From positions 186,001 through 250,000 of the forward strand of contig NZ_LWLN01000001.1 of assembly GCF_001953745.1 (NCBI RefSeq): 64,000 nucleotides of DNA, in the 5' to 3' direction. Position numbers and translations under genes: made by a program. Of this stretch, positions 57,897 to 64,000 are shown piece after piece. The notes beneath the pieces are model-generated. The model saw only the letters and a program-made list of their open reading frames with translations, was not told where the DNA came from and ran no database searches. The stretch comes from Natrinema saccharevitans (GTDB lineage: Archaea > Halobacteriota > Halobacteria > Halobacteriales > Natrialbaceae). Each line of letters starts with the position of its first letter. Position 1 is the stretch's first letter.

Positions 57897-59195
57897 ATGG
57901 CAACCCACGACGAACGCTCGATCGACGGCTTCCTCTCGTTTTTCCGCGGCTACACGAAGACGTGGATCCACGCGGTCGCGGCGGCCGGACTGACCGCGTT
58001 CGGGACGCTGTCGGTCTATCACCGCGGGTTCATCGCCATCGCGCTGGCCGCCTACGTCGCCCCGCCGATCGTGCTGTACCTGTGGCGACCGTCAGCGGGC
58101 CGGGACGACGCGGACGCCGCGACCCCACGGGAACCCGAACCGACGGCCGGCGCACGAGCGGCGACCGGCGAAGTCGAGCGCCCCGGCGCGGCGGCCGAAG
58201 CCGGTGACGGCGACGGACCCGACGATGTCGCCTCCGGACCGGACGACGGCCGTCCCGACGACACCGACGACGGGGCGGGCCAAACCGACGCCGCGAGAAC
58301 GATCGACCGCCCCCGCGAGTGGCGGTCGGTCGACGTTCCGACGGAGTCGACGCTGCGGGACGTCTGCGTGACCGACGGCGGTGCTGCCCACGCGGTCGGC
58401 GAGGACGGGGTGGTCCTCTCGGCCGCCGGCGTCGACGCCGAGTGGGCGGTCGCGCTCGCGGACGGCCCGGCAGCGCAGGGCGAGGAACTTCAGGGGGTCG
58501 ACGCGACGGCCGACGGCGAAGCGGTCTGGGTCGCCGGCGACAGCGGCGCGCTGGGGCGACTCGAGCCCGAGGCGGGGCTCCACACCGATTACACGGCCCC
58601 GCTCGAGATCACGAACAACTGGCTTGGGGTCGCGGTCGCCGGCCGGAGCGGCGACGAGACGATCCTGCTGATCGACGGCTCCGGCGCCGTCTGCCGCGGG
58701 CGCTACCGCGACGGCGAGATGGCGTGGGACGAGCCCGTCACCCCCGGCAGCGGCTCGAGCCTGAGCGGGGTGGCGCTGGCCGACGCCTCGGTCGGCTACT
58801 GCTGTGACACGAACGACGCGGTCTTCGAGACGACCGACGGCGGGGCGTCGTTCGACGGCGTCGGCCCCGTCGGGGCCGGCGGCACGCTCGAGGCCGTGGC
58901 GACGCTCGGCCGCGGCGACTGTCTGGTGAGCGCCGACGACGGCGTCGTCCACCGCTACGGCGGGTCGACGTGGACGCCGGAACGGGTCGGCGAGGAAGCG
59001 ATCTGCGGGCTGGCCCGCCGGGAGGGGGAGACGATCGCCTGCGACGCCGACGGCGCGATCTACGAGCGCAGCGAGGGCGACTGGACGGCGGTCGACGCGG
59101 GGCCGCTCGAGTCGCTGATCGGCGTCGCGGTCGCGCCCGACGGCCGGCGGGCGGTCGCGGTCGGCGACGAGGGGACCGTCGTCGAACGGCGGTGA
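57897..59195 (+). CDS. Membrane-anchored beta-propeller-like protein (YCF48-like repeats)
   Basis: The 432-residue protein has two N-terminal hydrophobic segments (WIHAVAAAGLTAFGTLSVY and FIAIALAAYVAPPIVLYLW, about residues 24-62), an acidic disordered linker of about 75 residues, and then repeats of about 45 residues with the pattern D..AVGEDG/V.VAGD.G/..CDTNDAVFETTDGG, ending AVAVGDEGTVVERR. These resemble YCF48/BNR-type propellers, which bind proteins or glycans or assist photosystem-like complex assembly. No enzyme motif is seen. It is followed by the P-type ATPase after 63 bases, suggesting one transcript. Confidence 0.7.
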   Translation: MATHDERSIDGFLSFFRGYTKTWIHAVAAAGLTAFGTLSVYHRGFIAIALAAYVAPPIVLYLWRPSAGRDDADAATPREPEPTAGARAATGEVERPGAAAEAGDGDGPDDVASGPDDGRPDDTDDGAGQTDAARTIDRPREWRSVDVPTESTLRDVCVTDGGAAHAVGEDGVVLSAAGVDAEWAVALADGPAAQGEELQGVDATADGEAVWVAGDSGALGRLEPEAGLHTDYTAPLEITNNWLGVAVAGRSGDETILLIDGSGAVCRGRYRDGEMAWDEPVTPGSGSSLSGVALADASVGYCCDTNDAVFETTDGGASFDGVGPVGAGGTLEAVATLGRGDCLVSADDGVVHRYGGSTWTPERVGEEAICGLARREGETIACDADGAIYERSEGDWTAVDAGPLESLIGVAVAPDGRRAVAVGDEGTVVERR

Positions 59196-59258
59196 GCGAC
59201 GGCCCGTCCGCCGGCCGGATCGGCCACTGTTATTGCCGTCGAACCCGCAGCGCCTAGC

Positions 59259-61763
59259 GTGAGCGATCGAGACGCGACGGGCGACGGAACCGACCGCTGT
59301 CGGCTCTGCGGGACTCCGCTTTCGGAGACCGGCGACCGGGCCGCCGACGGCTTCTGCTCGAGTAGCTGTCGCGATATCGCCGCCGAGTACGGAACGAGCG
59401 CGGATGCCGGCCCCCGTTCGACGGACCGGCCGGCCGACGCGAGCCCGGATTCGGCGTCGGAGACCCACGGGACCGCCCGGGCCTTCTTCCGGGTCGACGG
59501 TATGCACTCGGCCAGTTGCGAGGCCTACCTCGAGTCCGTCGCCGAGGGCCGGGCGGGCGTGACCGATGCCGAGGCGAGCTACGTCACCGAGACGGTCCGG
59601 GTCGATCACGACCCCGACCGGATCGGCGCGGACGCCATCGAGGACGCGCTGAGTACGCTTGGCTACACCGCCTACCGGCGCGAGGACGCGAGTACAGACG
59701 AGGACGCCGGGGGAACCCGCCGCTCCCGGGAGATGGACGGGCTCCGGAAGCGCCGCACTGACGACATGCTCGAGATGCGCTACGTCGTCGGCGTCGTCTT
59801 CGGCTCCTTTCTCCTGTTGCCGTTCGTGGCGGTCTTCTATCCGATGTACCTGACCGCGTTTACCGACTGGGGAGCCATCGCCCACTTCGAAGGGTCGTTC
59901 ACCGGCCTCGGCGGCTCCCTCTATCTCCCGCTGTTCGTCGTCCTGACCGGGGCGATCGTCTACCTGACCGGCGGCCCCGTCCTCCGTGGCGCGTACGTCA
60001 GCCTGACGCTCCGGCGGCCGACGACGGACCTGCTCGCAGCCCTGACGATCCTGAGCGCGTACACCTACGCTTCGGTCACCGCCGCGCTCGGCCGCACGGA
60101 CGTCTACTTCGATCTGACCATCGTCGTCGCCGCGCTCGTGATGGGCGCGACCTACTACGAGTCGACGGTCAAGCGCCGCGCGACCGACCGGCTGACCGAC
60201 CTCACCGTCTCGCAGGTCGACACCGCCCGGCTGTACGCGTCGGACGGCTCCACGGCCGAGATCCCCGTCGCAGACCTCGAGTCCGGCGACCGCCTGCTCG
60301 TCCGCGAGGGCGAGCGCATCCCGGTCGACGGTCGGCTGGCCGAGGGCGAGTGTACCGTCGACGAGGCCGTCGTCACCGGCGAGTCGCTTCCGGTCCCGAA
60401 AGAAGCCGGCGACGAGGTGGTCGGCGGTTCGGTCGTCACGACCGACGCGGCCATCGTCGACGTCGGCGACCGAACGACGAGCAGCATCGAGCGGCTCACC
60501 CGGGTCGTCTGGAACGTCCAGAGCGCGGACCACGGCGTCACCCGGCAGGCTGACGAACTCGCCGCCCGGCTCGTCCCCGTCGTCCTCGCGGCCGCCGTCG
60601 TCGTCGGTATCGGATCGCTGCTGCTCGGTGCCGGCACGACCGCGACCGCCCTCGCGGCGCTGCTGACGCTCATGGTCGCCAGCCCGTGGGCGCTCGGGTT
60701 CGCGACGCCGTACACCGTCGCCACCAGTCTGGAAGCGGCCCTCGAGCGGGGCGTCGTCGTCTTCGACGAGACGGTCTTCGAGCGCCTGCGCGCGATCGAC
60801 GTCGTCGTCTTCGACAAGACCGGCACGCTGACGACCGGCGAGATGTCCGTCCGCGAGGCCGACGCCCCCGCAGACCTGCTGGCGGCCGCCGCCGCCCTCG
60901 AGCGGCGGGCGGCCCACCCCGCCGCGGCGGCGATCGCGGCGGCGTTCGGCGACGAGAGCGGAACGGCTGGCGAGGCCGACGGTGCGGCGCGGGCCGACGG
61001 CGGCTCGGCCGCGACGGGCGACCTCGAGGTCCGGGACTTTCACACGCACGCGACCGGCGTCGAGGGCACCGTCGACGGGCAGCAGGTGCTTGTCGGCCAT
61101 CCGGACCTCTTTCGGAAACGGGACTGGACGCTCGAGGCGGGCCTGGAGCAGCGGGTCGAGCGCGCTCGCGAAGCGGGGCGGCTCCCGGTCGTCGTCGGCC
61201 GGGACGGGAGCGCGGAGGGGGTCGTGGTCGTCGGCGACGAACCCCGCGAGGGGTGGGAGGAGACGGTGACGGCGCTCTCCGAGTCCGGCGTCGGGGTCGT
61301 GGTCCTGACCGGCGACGACGGGACGGCGGCCGACGCCTTCGCGGACCATCCGGGCGTGGATCGCGTCTTCGCCGGCGTCTCGCCCGACGGGAAGACGGCG
61401 GCGATCGAGCGGTTGCGGGCCGACGGCCGCGTGGCGATGGTCGGCGACGGGACCAACGACGCGCCCGCGCTGGCCGCGGCCGACCTCGGCATCTCGCTGG
61501 GTAGCGGGACAGCGCTGGCCGCCGACGCGGCGGACGTCGCCATCGCCGACGACGACCTCGCCGCGGTCGAGCGGGCCTTCGCGCTGGCTCGAGCCGCCCG
61601 CGACCGGATCAGACAGAACCTCGGGCTCGCGTTCGCCTACAACGCCCTCGCGATCCCGCCGGCGGTCCTCGGGCTCGTGAACCCGCTGGTGACAACCGTC
61701 GCGGTCGTCGTCGGGACGCTGCTGATCGTCGGCAACGCCGAGCGATCGCTGCTCGCGGACTGA
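59259..61763 (+). CDS. Heavy-metal P1B-type ATPase with altered metal-binding motifs
   Basis: The 834-residue ATPase starts from a GTG and has an N-terminal zinc-knuckle-like part (CRLCGTPL at about 13-20, then FCSSSCRD), a heavy-metal domain with GMHSASC at 81-87, and ATPase motifs TGESLPVPKEAGDE, DKTGTLTTGE (phospho-Asp 519), the HP-like RAAHPAAA and GDGTNDAPALAAADLG. Two metal sites are altered: the first Cys of the HMA motif is Ser, and the membrane CPC is SPW (475-477). Copper and zinc transport by the usual Cys pair is therefore unlikely. The enzyme may still transport another ion, or be a sensor. The family call is secure, the substrate is not. Confidence 0.9.
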   Translation: MSDRDATGDGTDRCRLCGTPLSETGDRAADGFCSSSCRDIAAEYGTSADAGPRSTDRPADASPDSASETHGTARAFFRVDGMHSASCEAYLESVAEGRAGVTDAEASYVTETVRVDHDPDRIGADAIEDALSTLGYTAYRREDASTDEDAGGTRRSREMDGLRKRRTDDMLEMRYVVGVVFGSFLLLPFVAVFYPMYLTAFTDWGAIAHFEGSFTGLGGSLYLPLFVVLTGAIVYLTGGPVLRGAYVSLTLRRPTTDLLAALTILSAYTYASVTAALGRTDVYFDLTIVVAALVMGATYYESTVKRRATDRLTDLTVSQVDTARLYASDGSTAEIPVADLESGDRLLVREGERIPVDGRLAEGECTVDEAVVTGESLPVPKEAGDEVVGGSVVTTDAAIVDVGDRTTSSIERLTRVVWNVQSADHGVTRQADELAARLVPVVLAAAVVVGIGSLLLGAGTTATALAALLTLMVASPWALGFATPYTVATSLEAALERGVVVFDETVFERLRAIDVVVFDKTGTLTTGEMSVREADAPADLLAAAAALERRAAHPAAAAIAAAFGDESGTAGEADGAARADGGSAATGDLEVRDFHTHATGVEGTVDGQQVLVGHPDLFRKRDWTLEAGLEQRVERAREAGRLPVVVGRDGSAEGVVVVGDEPREGWEETVTALSESGVGVVVLTGDDGTAADAFADHPGVDRVFAGVSPDGKTAAIERLRADGRVAMVGDGTNDAPALAAADLGISLGSGTALAADAADVAIADDDLAAVERAFALARAARDRIRQNLGLAFAYNALAIPPAVLGLVNPLVTTVAVVVGTLLIVGNAERSLLAD

Positions 61764-61843
61764 TACGGATTATTGTCACTGTTTACCGGTGTACCTGCGA
61801 CTGTCCTGCGGGTACATCGGTACTGACTGACAGTAAACCGTAT
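61763..61843. repeat. 81-bp imperfect palindrome between the P-type ATPase and MFS genes
   Basis: Arms of about 36 bases beginning ATACGG at both ends match in about 28 positions (from 61763 inward and from 61843 inward), with the inner parts TACCG and TGTACC also complementary. The first base overlaps the ATPase stop codon. It could be a worn MITE or a strong bidirectional hairpin; there is no open frame. Confidence 0.6.
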
Positions 61844-61926
61844 GAGCCGACGGTTCGGAGTCCGATCCCGGGGAGACGTACCGGGAGGCCAAACTACACG
61901 GCCCGCGGTCACCCATCCACGGCCGG

Positions 61927-63165
61927 ATGACTGGACGGATGGATCGCCGCCGCGCGTACGCGGCCGTCGTCGTCGGGACGCTGGGCTACACCTGCCTGAT
62001 GTTCGTCTGGTTCTCGCTGCCGGCCTATCTCTCGACGATCATCGCCGACCTCGGGCTCTCGGGCACGCAGGCCGGCGTCGTCGCCGGGGCGGTGCCGCTG
62101 ACCTACATCCCGATCGCGCTGTTTTCGGGCGTCGTCGTCGACCGGGTCGGGCCGGGTCGGAGCCTCGCCGCGGGCGTGCTGATCTACGGTCTCGCACAGG
62201 TCACTCGCAGCGTCGCGGCCGGCTTCCCTTCCCTGCTCGCTGCGACCCTCCTGATCGGCGTCGGCGCGACCGCGATCACCTTCGGCCTCCCGAAACTCGT
62301 CTCCGTACTCTTCCCGCCCGACGAGACCGGCCTCCCCTCGTCGATCTACCTCGTCGGCGCGTCGACGGGGACCGCGAGCGTCTTCGCCGTCGGCCGGCCC
62401 GTCCTCGGCCCGCTGCTCGGCGGCTGGCGGCCCCTCTTCTTCTGGAGCGGCGTCGTCGCGATCGCGTACGGCCTGCTGTGGTTCGGCGTCGCGCACCGAC
62501 TGGGGATCGACGCCCGCAACCGCGCGGCTAACGACGCCGACGCGGCCGACTCCTCGCTCTCGCCGCGATCGATCGCTCGAGACCTGAAACTCGTCCTCAC
62601 CCACCGCGAACTGCAGCTGGTGGTCGTCGTCGGGACGATGTACCTGCTGATCGCCCACGGCACCCAGAGCTGGCTCCCGACGCTGCTCGAGGCCCGTGGC
62701 TACTCGGCCGATCGGGCCGGCCGGACGACGAGCCTGCTGGTGGCCGCGAACGTCGTCGGCGTGTTGACCGTCCCGGCGGTCGCCGACCGGCTGGGAGCTC
62801 GCCGGACCGCCCTGATCGCCTGCGGGCTGATCGCCGGGATCGGCGTCTCCGGCATCCTCTCGAGCGGCCTCGGCCTCCTCCTGCTCGGCAGCGTCCTCGT
62901 CACCGGCTTCGGCTACGGCGGTCTCTCGCCGCTCGTCCGGGCGATCCCGCCGGAACTCGAGGGGATCGGCGCGCGCCTGACCGGAACCGCGGTCGGGTTC
63001 ATTTTCGCCGTCGGCGAGATCGGCGGCTTCCTCGGGCCGGTGCTGGTCGGGACGCTGTACGACCGCACCGGATCGTACGCGCCGGGGCTGGGGCTGTTGG
63101 CCGCGGCTGGGCTCGTCGTGGCGGTCGCCGGCGGCGCGTTGCGGTTTCGGTACGGCGATTCCTGA
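61927..63165 (+). CDS. MFS transporter
   Basis: The 412-residue protein has twelve hydrophobic segments in two halves, with the family loop GVVVDRVGPGRSLAAGV (between helices 2 and 3, about residues 61-77) and the matching VADRLGARRTALIACG in the second half. It belongs to the major facilitator superfamily, a single-polypeptide secondary carrier. CynX/NNP-like carriers of anions are the closest by look, but the substrate is unknown. The start MTGRMDRRRAY is taken; an internal ATG four codons later is also possible. The upstream palindrome may act on its transcription. Confidence 0.87.
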   Translation: MTGRMDRRRAYAAVVVGTLGYTCLMFVWFSLPAYLSTIIADLGLSGTQAGVVAGAVPLTYIPIALFSGVVVDRVGPGRSLAAGVLIYGLAQVTRSVAAGFPSLLAATLLIGVGATAITFGLPKLVSVLFPPDETGLPSSIYLVGASTGTASVFAVGRPVLGPLLGGWRPLFFWSGVVAIAYGLLWFGVAHRLGIDARNRAANDADAADSSLSPRSIARDLKLVLTHRELQLVVVVGTMYLLIAHGTQSWLPTLLEARGYSADRAGRTTSLLVAANVVGVLTVPAVADRLGARRTALIACGLIAGIGVSGILSSGLGLLLLGSVLVTGFGYGGLSPLVRAIPPELEGIGARLTGTAVGFIFAVGEIGGFLGPVLVGTLYDRTGSYAPGLGLLAAAGLVVAVAGGALRFRYGDS

Positions 63166-63237
63166 CGGCCGCGACCGCACCGGCCACGGAACCGCCTCGC
63201 TCGAGGAACTGCAGGGTCGCGAGCCGCGGCCGAGCGA

Positions 63238-63624
63238 TTAGCCATCGCGCGACTTCCGTCGGGCCGGCGGCGTCTTCGAGAGGTACGTCCCCAACCGGCC
63301 GCGGTTGTCGGCGACCCACCGGTAGACCCGCTCGCGGAACCGCTCGTAGTCCTCGAACTGCCGGAGGAATTCGACGGCGTCACCGGCGGGTTCGACCACG
63401 TCCGTCCGCCTGAGCGCCTCCTCGATCGAGGCCCCGCAGGAGTACACCTCGTCGTCGGTCACCAGGTGCGAACAGTCCTCGTAGTCGTCGGGCAGCCGCC
63501 CCCGCAGGTCGTCCGTGAGGTCGCTGAAGCCGACGATCCGGAGCTCCGTCCGGTCGTCGAAGAAGTCGGCCCACCACGTACAGAACCCGCAGTCGTCGTC
63601 GTAGACGAGCGTCGCCTCGCTCAT
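63238..63624 (-). CDS. DCC-family thiol-disulfide oxidoreductase-like protein (DUF393)
   Basis: The 128-residue protein has the family's DxxCxxC signature at the N-terminus, VYDDDCGFCTWWADFF (Cys12 and Cys15), in a thioredoxin-like fold, then a helical C-terminal part RFRERVYRWVADNRGRLG. DUF393 proteins are thought to be thiol-redox related; the partner is unknown. It starts at the ATG at 63624, and no upstream extension is needed. It converges with the MFS gene. Confidence 0.88.
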   Translation of the reverse strand: MSEATLVYDDDCGFCTWWADFFDDRTELRIVGFSDLTDDLRGRLPDDYEDCSHLVTDDEVYSCGASIEEALRRTDVVEPAGDAVEFLRQFEDYERFRERVYRWVADNRGRLGTYLSKTPPARRKSRDG

Positions 63625-63778
63625 ACCCCATCTGGGGGCCCGACGCTACTAACGGTTGTTCTCGAGCGAGGGGAGTTCGGGCCGGCGCTGCGAGCGAACG
63701 CGAGTCGGCTGCGTTCGCCGCCCGTGGCGACTGGTTCTCCGCCGGAACCTTCTTGAAACAGCTGGGCAATCCTGTGCC

Positions 63779-64000
63779 ATGAGCAGCGCGGCCCGGCCGC
63801 TGTCGGAACCGCGGGTACTCGCCCACGCCAAGCGGCGGCTCTTTCCCGCCGACGACGAGTCGCCCGCCTACGCGGTGGCCGACACCCAGTTCGCCAGCGA
63901 GGAGTGGCTCCCCGGCCGCCCGGTCGCGCCCGCGATCCGCGAGCGGCTGGCCCCGTTCAACCACGTCCGACTCGGTAGCGGCTACCCCGACCTCGTCGGG
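63779..64000 (+). CDS. Start of a hypothetical protein, cut by the window edge
   Basis: From the ATG at 63779 at least 74 codons are open to the window end: MSSAARPLSEPRVLAHAKRR, then LFPADDESPAYAVADTQFA and RLAPFNHVRLGSGYPDLVG. It has a basic start and an ordered look with no repeats. I do not recognise a family with confidence. A TATA-like TTCTTGAAA is about 25 bases upstream. The rest of the gene lies beyond 64000. Confidence 0.6.
   Translation, partial: MSSAARPLSEPRVLAHAKRRLFPADDESPAYAVADTQFASEEWLPGRPVAPAIRERLAPFNHVRLGSGYPDLVG

Noticed and set aside
58092-61349. 1085-codon minus-strand frame opposite the propeller and P-type ATPase genes
   Set aside because: It is Arg-rich antisense sequence; both plus-strand genes carry conserved motifs.

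Overview
The window is chromosomal DNA from a haloarchaeon, most likely of the Natrialbaceae (Natrinema/Haloterrigena-like). The signs are GC-rich coding sequence with strong G/C at third positions, acidic predicted proteins, archaeal genes (class I lysyl-tRNA synthetase, ribosomal protein S19e, IF-5A, glycerol-1-phosphate dehydrogenase) and many leaderless-type promoters with a TATA element about 25-30 bases before the start codon. The genus is an inference. I see no tRNA, rRNA, CRISPR array or intact transposase.

Layout. 0.1-6.1 kb: a PadR regulator, then a leftward operon of capA (broken by an in-frame TGA), pyrH, lysS and a two-PDZ site-2 protease. 6.2-14 kb: molybdopterin synthase, a second site-2 protease, thiL, S19e-PDCD5-PP-loop ATPase, a histidine kinase and hisS. 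14-24 kb: a sulfatase, a JAMM protease overlapping a cobalamin-binding protein, and two different MoeA paralogues. 24-33 kb: Hsp20-UbiB, an enolase-like protein, IF-5A coupled to agmatinase, Nudix, a quinone reductase-like enzyme and proS. 33-50 kb: glutamate synthase with a palindromic upstream region, a methyltransferase, a lysine-free arginine-rich protein, a KaiC/RAD55-like ATPase, an epimerase, an M48-like pseudoprotease, G1P dehydrogenase, an ABC exporter and an S9 peptidase. 50-64 kb: a glycosyltransferase, HIT, trpB, PAP2, a second sulfatase, a TM-anchored propeller, an unusual P-type ATPase, an MFS carrier and a DCC protein. The last gene is cut by the window edge.

Functional links. 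IF-5A and agmatinase share a TAATG junction, which fits the agmatine-based hypusination route of haloarchaea. MoaE and two MoeA-type proteins form a dispersed molybdenum-cofactor set. G1P dehydrogenase supplies archaeal lipid backbones.

The most unusual content is repeats. A 130-200 bp element occurs nine times between genes, with fixed sequence blocks around a 10-bp stem whose sequence differs in every copy while base pairing is kept. Six of the nine copies form three inverted pairs. A second structure, two adjacent hairpins mostly with 3-nt loops, sits inside three of these elements and also inside three protein genes (four sites) without breaking the reading frame. A MITE-like palindrome (23.6 kb) and an 81-bp palindrome (61.8 kb) are also present. 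These structured repeats are my main candidate for an undescribed system.
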